64,000 bases of DNA from contig NC_037091.1 of NCBI RefSeq assembly GCF_002994745.2, forward strand, positions 2,202,501-2,266,500, read 5' to 3'. The stretch comes from Rosa chinensis. Its lineage: Eukaryota > Streptophyta > Magnoliopsida > Rosales > Rosaceae. Of this stretch, positions 54,365 through 64,000 are shown in pieces; the stretch's first letter is position 1; each line of letters opens with the position of its first letter. A model generated the notes under the pieces. That model saw nothing but the letters and a program-made list of their open reading frames with translations. It was not told the origin of the DNA and did no database searches. Both the position numbers and the translations under genes were made by a program.

Positions 54365-54480
54365 GAGCTTGATCCTGCAGCAGCCTCTAAATACACTCAC
54401 GCCACTTGCCTATGACTCTGAAAACCCTCATCAACCACTACATAAGATCGCTACATTGGGACACAGGCAGTCAAGACTGT
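54365..54480 (-). pseudogene. HMT last-exon relic (copy Y)
   Basis: Decayed version of the C-terminal exon: the agaggctgctgcaggatc (GGCCR region) and ggttgatgagggtttt (VDEGF) pieces remain. Very close to the copy at 13.56-13.68 kb. Confidence 0.5.
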
Positions 54481-54669
54481 TTGAAGAACACAAAATTGCC
54501 ATCAGTTAATGCAACCGTATATTAAGATCCAAGTTTTTCATAATAGAAGTACTAAGTAGTAGTTGTTTCTCTTTCTTACGGTGCCACTAGACCTTGTGAA
54601 TAGTAATCCAGATTGGCTCTAGCTACTAAATATGTGCTGCTGAATTGATGCAGATAAATGCTTGCTTGC

Positions 54670-54855
54670 ATGAATCTACAACAGAGGCAAACTGCCACAC
54701 TCCAAGAAGGAGTAACTACTCACAGCATCAATTCCATCCTTAGAAACAATGGAAACCAATTCCTTCTTCCTCAAGAAGTTCAGCACACCTGCCGCATCAC
54801 CTTGAAGCACGATACTTTGCCAAAGCCAGGCTAGAACTTCTGATACCAAAAAATT
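54670..54855 (-). pseudogene. HMT middle-exon relic (copy Y)
   Basis: Same block as 13.83-13.99 kb, ending in tgcaagcaagcatt (CKQA-like). Its frame is broken. Paired with the last-exon relic at 54.4 kb, it makes a second partial HMT copy. Confidence 0.45.
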
Positions 54856-55009
54856 GTTGCATATGAGTTTGAAAAATTATTGGTCATACTTATGAAATAT
54901 TGAAATTTCAAGTTGTAACCTATAGAGAAAAATTTAATATGCTTGAACAAACCTTAATAAGCACTGCTATTCTGAAATAACCTCAGCATACAACACCAGC
55001 ACCATATAT

Positions 55010-55105
55010 GCTTATAGCTCCAGCATCATGCCACTTCCTATGGCTACCTTTGGCGCGAACTCTTGATCAACCACCCCATTAGATCACTATCAGTGCAATG
55101 CAAAA
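55010..55105 (-). pseudogene. HMT last-exon relic (copy X)
   Basis: Reads NGVVDQEFAPKVAIGSG before losing the frame. Most similar to the relic at 2.72-2.80 kb, suggesting that these two share an ancestor copy. Confidence 0.5.
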
Positions 55106-55274
55106 GACATGCAGTCAGACTTTTTTAAGAACAGATGAGAAATCTAAATTGCCATTACCTTCTGTTTTCATGTGCTCAAAGTACAATGCATTCATTTGAA
55201 TCGTATCTTATTTCGGCAGAAGCGTGTTGGAGGAAAAGAATGAACAGAATATCATTTATATAAAGCAGGGGACT

Positions 55275-55360
55275 CACCATCCCTTGCTTGCTCTGACCAT
55301 CAGAAGAGTCTCGCCACTATCAAGGTATATCAGTGCATGTTTGCTGGTAACCTTCCAACT
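55275..55360 (-). pseudogene. HMT penultimate exon relic (copy X)
   Basis: Encodes VTSKHALIYLDSGETLLMVR, parallel to the exon at 53957-54029. The conserved Asn-Ser-Gly has become Asp-Ser-Gly. Confidence 0.55.
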
Positions 55361-55469
55361 ACATAAGCAAAGGAACATTATACGGAAAGGTTTAAGAGCT
55401 AATCATGCATGTTTAATTTAAAGTACTTAACTAGAGATTGTACCTTTTAAATAGGTAAAATCTACCAGT

Positions 55470-55690
55470 GAAGGAATCTAGGTCGTGTTCTGTTGATTTC
55501 AACAGCAACAACTTGCTTGCAGGAATCTACAACATCGGCAAACTCCAACAAGCAATAACTACCGAAAGCATCAACCCCATCATTAGAAACAAAGAAAACC
55601 TTCTTCCCTCAAGAAGGGTCAGCACATGCCCGCCACATCACCTTGAAGCGGAATTTAGCCAAGTCAGACTAGAACTTTTAGCATATTCTT
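55470..55690 (-). pseudogene. HMT middle exon relic (copy X)
   Basis: The minus strand reads VFFVSNDGVDAFGSYCLLEF, ADVVDSCKQVVAVEINRTRP, RF. This matches the HMT segment ending GINC.PPRFIHG that carries the first zinc-binding Cys; here GINC has become EINR. A stop precedes it near 55615. Exons X are in gene order (middle, penultimate, last), so a whole 3' half was duplicated. Confidence 0.65.
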
Positions 55691-57061
55691 CACTGCTTGC
55701 AAGTACACTAATTATATAATACAAGCCTTAGGTTTGAAAATTAAAATAGTGAAAAGATTAACATGAGAATGTTTGTCCTTCAGTACATGAATGAAAACAA
55801 ATGGCACAGAAAGAAGGGGAGGAAAAACTTATGTCTAGAAATGTCAACCCTAATATGCTTACTACTGCAATTTTCAGAACAAAGAGAAAAACCCTAAATT
55901 GGAATATCTTGAAGGAAGGAATACTCATAAAAACTCTTGATTCTAACAGTTTGAAACTTGAAGTTGAGCAGCATCGTTTCAAGTTGTTGCTTTGAACCAC
56001 TCTAAAAGAATACATCTCAGTGAAATTTGCTTCTGCTAATGCACCTCAAAATAGACCAGAGTAGATTGTATGCACATGACATTACATCGTAATGCATGGG
56101 AGTAACAAGGTGTCAGATTCTAATGCAGTAACAGTCCATATAGATTGCCCTATTCTGATATGAATGCTGACTACAACAATGCATTATACAGGGTGAAACA
56201 ACAATCAGGATTTACTGCACTTGAGTTTCCCCGTGCAGCTGCAAGAGCTACTAACTTACGTTGACCATCAGCCAGTTCTCCGCTTAGGGTTTGAGTCACT
56301 GATGATGCAGAGCTAATAGCTTCCTGCAATTAACATCACAATGCAGAGTCAAACATAAATACATGCAGATGTAACTGTACACCATAGTGAACCCAGAAGA
56401 CCCACATACGAAAGCAAAAGCAAAGCCAACAAATTTCTCATTCCTAGAAAGATATCAACCAGTGGGATCTTGACCGACCAAAAGAAAACCTTGTCTCTGG
56501 AACCCATCACAGACTCATCCTTTCAGTCATCAACTCAAAAATACTACTCTTGCAGGTGGAGAACATTAATCTTTTGAGATTCAAAACATAAACACTAGTG
56601 AAACAGCATTACACATTCAAGTTCTGCTGTATCAACCTATAACCAGTTACATAAATACTAGCGCACCCCACAAGAAGTTCTACAGTCATTGTGAGCAGAT
56701 AATAATTCCTAATGAGCTACCAATCTTCATTCCCCATTTTCTCATATAGAATCAAAGACCACAAACATTATAATTCTTGAAAGCATAAGCAAAGAAAATT
56801 TGTCAATAAATAAATTATTAAAAGAGAAGAAGCTGGACAGAGTACAAGCACACACACCCTTAAAGCATGGGCCAATGGCGAATGTGCAGACACAAAATGC
56901 TGCTGAGCCACCATTCCTTTCTGGAACGTGGCATCTACTTGCTCAAACATGGATTTACATGACTTCTCAAAGGCAGGTACCACTGAAGCTTCCATGCTAG
57001 ACTTGAGAGCATCCTATGTGAAAAGGTCATATATATCATTAGTTAAAAGGTTTACTGAAGC

Positions 57062-57409
57062 AAATCAAACATTGTTAGATATTCAAATCACAAATGCAAA
57101 GAAATCAATCACTATGACATTTAGACATACCCGAAGAGCTTGTTTACCAGATGTTTGAAACTGTGCCTTGATTTGCCTGGATACAGTGTCTTCAAGTTTT
57201 GAATTAACTGATTTTTCCAATTGATTAAGCATTGGAAATCAAACATTATTAGATATTCAAATCAGAAATGCAAAGAAATTAAGTCACTATGACATTTAGA
57301 CATACCTGAAGAGCTTGTTTACCCAATGTTTGAAACTGCGCCTCGATTTGACTGGATACAGTATCTTCAAGTTTTGAATTAACTGATTTTTCCAATTGAT
57401 TAACTGCTT
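57062..57409. repeat. Tandem duplication (about 175 bp) in VCS pseudogene
   Basis: Two neighbouring copies start at aaatcaaacattNttagatattc (57062 and 57236) and both include the exon piece encoding the [21 protein letters not shown] region. The duplication doubles one exon with its splice sites and differs at several positions, so it is not recent. Confidence 0.85.
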
Positions 57410-57835
57410 TATCTCCCACTTCTCTCTGCAGCAAAAGCATCAATTAGATAACAAAAGCCAGCTTTATAAAAGGAACAAGCCAGATCATCAAAATTCTTAC
57501 CTGAAACCAATCAGATATAGCCAAAGGTATTGTTTTCTCCATAGCTGGAGTGATTGCACGAACAACAGCTGGTCCAACAGCAGCTATAATTTTTTTTCAC
57601 GATTTTCTCTAACATGACCAGAAAGTCCTTGTTCACAAAGTTATTGATCAAACGACTAAGTCTCGCAATAATTTCTCATTCTTTGCATTCTCTTCTTGAA
57701 ACTGAGCCCACAGAGCAACATTATTGGCCTTTACAGCCTTCTCCATACTCTGACCGAGAGCCGCCTGTATTTGTTTGCCTTCCTTTGTAATTGGGACGGT
57801 AACCATCATTGTCATCTGCTTTTGCAAATCTTTTT

Positions 57836-58010
57836 TTTTTTGGTACAATGGGGGTCAAAGACCCAGAAAGGAAAGCAAAAAACAGAAAGAAACTAAGAAA
57901 TAGCTGTGGCAACAGCTCTAGGCCTTACAAGGCCATTAGCATCATCAATGATGTCTTGGACAATGAAGTTAGGCATTAGAGGCAGCCTTCATAACCCCCG
58001 ATCCTGATCA
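57836..58010 (-). mobile_element. Short poly(A) retroposon inside VCS exon
   Basis: The TSD tgcttttgcaaatcttttt is at 57817-57835 and 58011-58029 (19 bp). The T-run at the left end is the poly(A) tail of an element in minus orientation. Near its tail it reads gggtctttgacccccattgt. It is 175 bp long, either SINE-sized or a truncated LINE 3' end. It interrupts the codons for KDLQKQM. Confidence 0.75.
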
Positions 58011-60257
58011 TGCTTTTGCAAATCTTTTTGCATAGTCATTAGCTGCGCATAAACCAAAAGCCATACTTAATAGAAAGGATAATGGACATAAAAACAAGTT
58101 TGATTGCACAAAACACAACCATAACATACACAAACATAGAACCTTTTGCTCTTGCCAAGATATAGACAGGTGAAATGGAACAAGAAAATTCATATTAATA
58201 TGCCGTTTCACCAAATAATAAAAGACTTGAAGACGGACTCAAATGGTAGTAGCTTAACTTTGGAAAGGCTACTAAGCCTGCTTTACTAAGGCTAAGCTGA
58301 AAATACTTGGTACGTCATAGACATGCAAGTTAATTGAATTTCCAAATTCTTCAGCACTCACCTGATTCATCATATCCTGCCTGGCTATAATTTGAGGAAA
58401 TGCAGGTATGCAGCTTCTCCGGAGTGGGGACTTGAACTGCCACAGTGCCACCTGCTTCATTGGAGGGCTCCATTGAGTTGAGCACACCTGGTGATGGGGA
58501 AGATGGACCTGATGCTTGCATATTTTTCCATTTCTGTTTTCTCGACTTTGCATTTGGTCTTTGTAGTTGTGACGTGGTTCTGGCAGTAGCTGACCCTGAT
58601 ACATCTTTTGTAGAGGGATCCTGGTCTTCCTCTCCAGAAAGAGGCAGGGCTAGTGGTTCTGACATGCTGGCACCATCACCATCACCTGGGCTAGTGGTCT
58701 TCCTCTCCAGCATCAGCATCACTAGTCTCCGGTGGCGATGCAACAGGTTTTGATTCCATAGACGAAATGCTAATATCTTTTGAATTGGCAGCACCAACCG
58801 AACCAGTGCACACAGGATACCTCAACGCAACTGCACCCTCAAAACTAGTAGCTTGTATGGTTGGTTCCGATGCTGAATTAGTTGACACCGCCTCAGTTGC
58901 ATCATGTGAAACACTGGAATCTGACTTTTCTAAACCTGAATTCTCCAATGGGGGAGGTAACCACTTGGATAAGTCCAAAGCATACCGTTGAATGGCTTGT
59001 GTTTGGACACAACAAACCTGAACGATTTCACCATGAGGTAATATATTTGTCCCAGTAAACCTCATAATAGGCATTGTAAATGCTGGCTCACCACCAAAGT
59101 CTAAGTGCATGGCATATATAGCATTCTTCTTAGCATTTGCAAGTAAAAGAAGGCCAGCTTGTGACAATGCTATGACTTGATTAAAGAATGCATCCTCAAC
59201 TCGAGATTGAGCAGAGCTCTTTAAATCTAAGGTCTGGGTACACTTCCATGACTCAGCATCACTGGGAAGCAGCCCGCCTTCTTCACTCGCTGAGGACCAG
59301 ATCTTCACTTCCCGATTAAGTGGGCCCTGTAAAATGGATTCATGCAATTACACTTCAATGCACTAGGACATGCATAGCCATCATCATTAGGCAACAGAAT
59401 CACAGACAGAACCTTACGATACAAATATAGACGAATAAACAGGAAGGCCATCATAGGGTCTCAGTACTACAAGTGGTTGTGACTTGCAATCTTCCCAGAT
59501 CTTTATCTGTATCAGGATATGACCAAATGTATGAGTCACAAAACTTATATCAATCAAGAATATTGGGAAAAAATGTTTATGCATATTGTGTATAAATAAA
59601 ATATACGTGCCATAACATGCTCATGTATTAGAACCCATGACCAACTCTAACAAAATTAAAATTAAATATAACAGGCACCCTAGTTGCCCCATAAATGATG
59701 TATTACCTTCGAAGAACTCAAAATGCTATGGTGCAGGAAATGATTTTACAAACCCAAATTTTGTAGAAACACAACACGTTTACCCAAAAGGTGTCAATTG
59801 GCAGAACTTGGCCACAAGAAATTAGGAAGAAAAGTTTCACATGTATATAAAAATCTTATTCAAACCTATACTAAATCCATATAACTCACAGTCAATTAGG
59901 AATCATAAACTAGTTGATCACCTACTTAACCTTGTTCAGAAACAATATTTGTATTGTTCATAAAGAAGATGGCCTCTTGAATGAATTTGAAATTGCATGA
60001 ACCACTATTCCATTCCTAATAGTATCATACTATGTACTAAGTTTAGAAAAATTGCCAATCTCCTTAAATATAGTACAGCTTACACTCTTACAATCTCTTT
60101 CAGCACTGGTGATTTTTCCTTATACTTTAGCAAAATAAAGTTCATCTGCCATATCCAGTTCTTGTGCTGTATCATATAAAAGGGCTTCGGCGGGACCAAG
60201 AACAATAATTTATCCTAATTCATACAAAATTCCCTGAAGCAGGAATAGCCAACAGAT

Positions 60258-60360
60258 TTTTTTTTGTAACCAAAACATTATTTTAATTCACCAAAAGAAA
60301 AGGGAAAAAAATCTATGAAGATGTAGAAGGTCAAGCTGGAGCCAAAGTGTTCCCACCAAC
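60258..60360. other. Small A/T-tailed insertion-like patch in intron
   Basis: A T-run (ttttttttgtaaccaaaa) is followed by A-rich sequence in a VCS intron. It may be another short retroposon, but I found no clear TSD. Confidence 0.25.
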
Positions 60361-61582
60361 CCTGATGAAAATGCACTTTAAGTTTCACTACTTATTCCAC
60401 TAAAAGGAAATATGTAACAAAGTCAGCAAAATCGTGAACATACTTACAGTTCCATCCATAGAAGCAGAAACCAGCCAGGTGGTCATCCATTGGCACATTG
60501 ATAAATCTGTCACCTCTCCATCATTTTTACCAACAAATTGGAGCCCATCAATAAGCTTTTCAACAGGACACTTAATAGGATCCTTAGCAGAAGGGACTTC
60601 ACCCTTTGCAACTTTAGTAGTATCAATTCGTAGTACACACTTCCCAACCCCAACAGCCAAAACCTTCTGAGAGTATACAAGCAAAAGATAGATCAATCAA
60701 CCACTTCAAGAATAACAGACAACGATCATGGACATCAAAAGCATTTAGATATAACTCTTCGACTGAAAATAGTGAAAATAGTATTAACAGAATCATTTAC
60801 TTGTTTATACAGTGCCAACAAACTCGTGGATGAACAGCTTCCCCCTCACCAATTATTTGAATGACACTAACAATCTTTCCTGTGATTTGTGGCGTACCTT
60901 CTTCATCTGGACCTTCAGAAATTTTCCACACAAAAAGCCGTCCTTCTACACTGACACTGCAGAAAATGATGTCAGATATTGCAAAAACAAACCAGAGGAA
61001 GAAAAGTATTAAGCATGGAATGAAAAAGAGCTGCCTAGCCAAAAGGTGAACATCCTCGGCAAAGAAAGCCATGTCTGTGACCCTCTGACAGAACAAGACA
61101 TCGCTTAGGAGTATACACGAGATAAAGCAAAAACTCTACTAAATTTTGCAGCCATCAATAAAGTGCATTATAACTTTTTATTAAGAAACTAATCAAAGCA
61201 TCAGCACCTACATCGCTATGATTGAGTCAAATTACATTAGTGATCATCACACTGCATTTTGCTAATCCAAACAGAGTGCATATATATAGAATATTCCATT
61301 TACCTGTGTATGAGCTCGAAACAACGATCTCAATGCAGTGTGTATATTCAAAACCCGACTATTCCCCTGCTTCAATCCATAGCATATATATGACTTATTC
61401 ACCGCAATTTGGCAGCCCAACACCAGCTAAGGATCCGAACCATACTTAGCTATGGGCGTAACTTCTAGCTGCGGCTGAAACTCCCCGGGCAACCAAACAC
61501 CCGCATCGTAAACCATGCTATCCCCAATTAAATGCCTGCCTTTCGGTAGCTTATTGCTCGGAATTCGAATCGGCATACCACT

Positions 61583-61720
61583 CTAACAGTATCAATTCCA
61601 TCCTTAGAAATAATGAAAACCAATTTCATTTTCCTCAAGAAGGTCAGCACACACCTGCCGCATCACCTTGAAGCAAGATACTTAGACAAAGCCAGGCTAG
61701 AACTCCTGATACCAAAAAAT
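61583..61720 (-). pseudogene. HMT middle-exon relic fused to VCS breakpoint
   Basis: The block cacacctgccgcatcacctt with flanks is the HMT middle exon relic also at 13.9, 54.8 and 55.6 kb. It stops at the exact place where VCS-like exon sequence begins. This marks a recombination or insertion breakpoint. Confidence 0.6.
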
Positions 61721-61729
61721 TGTTGTATA

Positions 61730-62330
61730 TGAGTTTGGCAAAATTATTGGCAATACTTATTTATGAAATTTCAAGTTGTAATCTGTAGAGGAAGATTTAA
61801 CGTGATTGTGGCATGCAAATATACTAGGAAGATTTTTCTTAAAGTGATGCATTGTCCTCTCTTTTCTTATATTCACAGTTTCAGAGTATCAAAATCAATG
61901 TCAGTGCTTCGTGTGCTGTAACCACTAGTTACTGCCTAAAAAGAGTGCATGGACTATACATATTTCTGACTGCCAATGCATACATCACTTTGAATGTACC
62001 ATGTAGTGCTTATAGTGAGTAACTTGACTGGGCCATTTGTTCAATTCTGGAATAACAGTTGCAAGTCAAAATAGGCCACAGTTAATTGTACATGATGCAC
62101 ATGGTTACAAAGTCCGAAATTCTAATGCAGTAACAAACAAGATAGATCTGCGCTAAAAGAAAAAGATGGATATATGAACTTACAGATTGATGAGTAAATA
62201 GCAGATGAAGACAGCCTCAAAACAGGGCCATACCCAAATCTGAGAAATGTTTAAATCTTTCTAAATAGGAGGTGGGATTTCAAACCCTCTGTGTCTCAAC
62301 TAAATGATATTATTGTCTAAACTCTGAAGT
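61730..62330. repeat. Duplicated TNL 3'-flank block
   Basis: About 61850-62060 matches 12080-12300. About 61730-61850 resembles 14.0-14.1 kb. It lies directly 3' of the LRR gene at 62.3 kb. No C-JID exon was found here, unlike the TNL at 16-21 kb. Confidence 0.5.
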
Positions 62331-62337
62331 GGATGCT

Positions 62338-64000
62338 TTAGAGTTCAAAGAAAGCCACTGTTGGTTTTGAAGACAGAGAAGGCCTTAACAACTCAGTTAG
62401 TTGTTCCACTGTTGGTTGAAACTGCAGACTAATTGAAACGTTTGGTGGAAGCTCCGGAATTCCTCGGAGTCTCTTGCAATCCCGCAAGTTAAGCGCCCCC
62501 AACTTGACAAATTTGGTGAGGCCAGGAAGACTAACAAAATTGTTTCTTGACAGATCAAGCCGCTTTAATGTTTCCCAGCAATCAAGAGTCATCAGGAAAT
62601 CACAATCTGATAATAAACTGCATCCTGCGATAGTCAAGTACTGTAGCTTGGGAAGTGATAGTGAGCATTCATCAAGATTCAAAATTTTGGTATTTGTTGG
62701 AAATCTGACAAGTTTTGAGCATTCATCAAGATAAAGCCACGCTAAATGTTGCAACCCATAAATGCTGCACGGTAGAGTTGTGAGATTTTTGCAATCACTA
62801 AGATCCAACTCTTCAAGCCCAATGAGATTTCCAATTGACTCATCCAATTCTCTTATGTCACTGCCTTTAAGAGAGAGTCGTCTCAAGGAATCCATGTTTA
62901 CTGGAATTTTTGGAAATGTAGCCAGTTTTGAGCATCCACTCGCTTCAAGACTTTTTAGATTGTGCAACCTATAAATGCTGCACGGTAGAGTTGTGAGATT
63001 TTTGCAATCAGTCAGGTCCAACTCTTCAAGCCCAATGAGATTTTCAATTGACTCATCCAATTCTCTTATGTCACTGCCCTCAAGAGAGAATCGTCTCAAG
63101 GAATCCATCTTTACTGGAATTTTTGGCAATGTAACCAGTTTTGAGCATCCACTCGCATAAAGCTTTAGATTGTGCAACCCATAAATGCTGCACGGTAGAG
63201 TTGTGAGATTTTTGCAATAACTAAGATCCAACTCTTCAAGCCCAATGAGATTTCCAATTGACTCATCCAATTCTCTTATGTCACTGCCTTTAAGAGAGAG
63301 TTGTCTCAAAGAATCCATCTTTACTGGAATTTTTGGAAATGTAGCCAGTTTTGAGCATCCAATCACTTCAAGACTTTCTAGACTGTGCAACTCATAAATA
63401 TTATACGGCAGAGTTGTAAGATTTTCACAATTCCATAGATCCATCTTTTCCAGCCCAATGAGATCTTCAATTGACTCATCCAATTCCAATTCTCTTATGT
63501 CACTGCCTTCAAGATAGAATCGTCTCAAGGAATCCACCCTTAGGTCAGCAACTCTTGGCGGAACTCCTCGGAGTCTCCAGCAACCCACCAAGTCAAGCAT
63601 CCCCAAGTTGACAAATTTGGTGAGGCAAGCAGGAAGTCTAACAAAATTGTTTCTTGACAGATCAAGCGCCTCTAATGTTTCCCAGCAATCAAGAGTCATG
63701 AGGAAATCACAATCTGATAATAAACTGCATCCTGCGATACTGAACGCTTGTAGCTTGGGAAGTGATAGTGAGCAACCATCGACATTCAAAATTTTGGTAT
63801 TTGTCGGAAATCTGACAAGTTTTGAGCATTCACCAAGATGAAGGACCCTTAAATTTTGCAACCCATAAATGCTGCACGGTAGAGTTGTGAGATTTTTGCA
63901 ATAACTAAGATCCAACTCTTCAAGCCCAATGAGATTTCCAATTGACTCATCCAATTCTCTTATGTCACTGCCTTTAAGAAAGAGTTGTCTCAAGGAATCC
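62338..64000 (-). CDS. LRR exon of a TNL-type gene, partial at window edge
   Basis: An open frame of at least 551 residues that continues past the right edge. It is composed of TNL-style LRRs of about 23 residues (SLRRLSLKGSDIRELDESIG, NLIGLEELDLS, CKNLTTLPCSIYGL, and similar). A five-repeat block is reiterated about four times with few changes. It ends with PELPPNVSISLQFQPTVEQL and a stop at 62338, which looks like the end of the LRR with no C-JID. It could be an intact LRR exon of a live receptor or the 3' end of another truncated copy. TIR and NB-ARC would lie beyond 64000. Confidence 0.8.
   Translation of the reverse strand, partial: DSLRQLFLKGSDIRELDESIGNLIGLEELDLSYCKNLTTLPCSIYGLQNLRVLHLGECSKLVRFPTNTKILNVDGCSLSLPKLQAFSIAGCSLLSDCDFLMTLDCWETLEALDLSRNNFVRLPACLTKFVNLGMLDLVGCWRLRGVPPRVADLRVDSLRRFYLEGSDIRELELDESIEDLIGLEKMDLWNCENLTTLPYNIYELHSLESLEVIGCSKLATFPKIPVKMDSLRQLSLKGSDIRELDESIGNLIGLEELDLSYCKNLTTLPCSIYGLHNLKLYASGCSKLVTLPKIPVKMDSLRRFSLEGSDIRELDESIENLIGLEELDLTDCKNLTTLPCSIYRLHNLKSLEASGCSKLATFPKIPVNMDSLRRLSLKGSDIRELDESIGNLIGLEELDLSDCKNLTTLPCSIYGLQHLAWLYLDECSKLVRFPTNTKILNLDECSLSLPKLQYLTIAGCSLLSDCDFLMTLDCWETLKRLDLSRNNFVSLPGLTKFVKLGALNLRDCKRLRGIPELPPNVSISLQFQPTVEQLTELLRPSLSSKPTVAFFEL
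62700..63500 (-). repeat. Higher-order LRR repeats
   Basis: Within the LRR frame, the segment from the KMDSLRQ/RR start to the NLTTLPCSIYGL(H/Q)NL end recurs from about 62740, 62900, 63110 and 63320, with a period of about 210 bp. Copies share long near-identical stretches of DNA, which indicates recent unequal exchange within the exon. The SLPKLQ..AGCSLLSDCDFLMT block is also present twice (about 62.6 and 63.75 kb). Confidence 0.85.

Larger units (their letters stand above)
56190..61582 (-). pseudogene. VARICOSE/EDC4-like mRNA-decapping scaffold pseudogene
   Basis: A minus-strand chain of exons follows plant VCS. The WD40 part has [66 protein letters not shown], then the Ser-rich linker, then the C-terminal helical domain ([60 protein letters not shown]). 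EDC4/VCS proteins scaffold DCP1/DCP2 in P-bodies. Lesions: missing N-terminal third of exon 1, TAG at 61427-61429, fusion of DADAGEED with the GASMSEPLALPL stretch near 58700 (a large internal deletion), frame breaks near 58400 and 57590, a retroposon in an exon at 57836-58010, and an exon duplication at 57.06-57.41 kb. The 5' end abuts an HMT relic at about 61583. Confidence 0.87.

Noticed and set aside
1..64000. tRNA, rRNA, miRNA genes, operons or phage-like systems
   Set aside because: I saw no cloverleaf, rRNA-like sequence or bacterial-type gene cluster; the window is ordinary plant repeat-rich DNA.

Overview
The window is nuclear DNA from a flowering plant. Genes are broken into exons with GT-AG introns, intergenic DNA is AT-rich, and most of the sequence is LTR retrotransposons, MULE, hAT and LINE-type elements. 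The TIR-NBS-LRR (TNL) resistance-gene remains point to a eudicot. The general look of the sequences suggests Rosaceae, but that is an impression and not shown by any single feature. I found no undescribed biological system. What stands out is an unusually readable record of local gene duplication, decay and nested transposition.

Layout. 1-1.1 kb: no recognisable gene. 1.1-2.05 kb: a poly(A) retroposon with an 18-bp target-site duplication (TSD). 2.4-2.8 kb: relics of homocysteine S-methyltransferase (HMT). 2.9-10.7 kb: a PPR pseudogene split by an intact, young Ty1/copia element (3030-10289). 11-16 kb: duplicated gene debris, made of an unidentified exon in four copies, HMT exon relics and TNL 3' ends. 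16-21.3 kb: a TNL pseudogene (minus strand) with frameshifts, a stop and a 1-kb hAT insertion in its LRR exon. 23.1-24.1 kb: a 1-kb foldback element. 24.9-25.2 kb: two exons of a calcineurin B-like gene. 25.6-26.9 kb: a small MULE.

26.9-52.9 kb: one PLS/DYW-class PPR pseudogene whose two halves lie 24 kb apart. The gap is a nest of insertions, each with its own TSD. A LINE-like retroposon (27194-51232) was hit by a copia element (27442-44241), which was hit by a Tat-lineage gypsy element (30619-42507). The same LINE was also hit by a Pack-MULE carrying a BAG-domain gene fragment (44680-50734). That MULE was hit by a TG..CA element (45164-49698), which was hit by a hAT-like element full of satellite repeats (46376-49181).

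53.5-55.7 kb: at least three tandem partial HMT copies. 56.2-61.6 kb: a VARICOSE/EDC4-type decapping-scaffold pseudogene (minus) with a stop, frameshifts, an internal deletion and a retroposon in an exon. Its 5' end is fused to an HMT relic. 62.3-64 kb: a long open LRR exon of a second TNL-type gene that runs off the window.

Host genes HMT, PPR and TNL recur on the same strand, so the locus looks like a segmentally duplicated cluster in which most copies have died. The only long intact reading frames are those of the two young retrotransposons (copia gag and pol; gypsy gag-pol) and the terminal LRR exon. All calls come from reading the sequence and from recalled family motifs; no database search was run.
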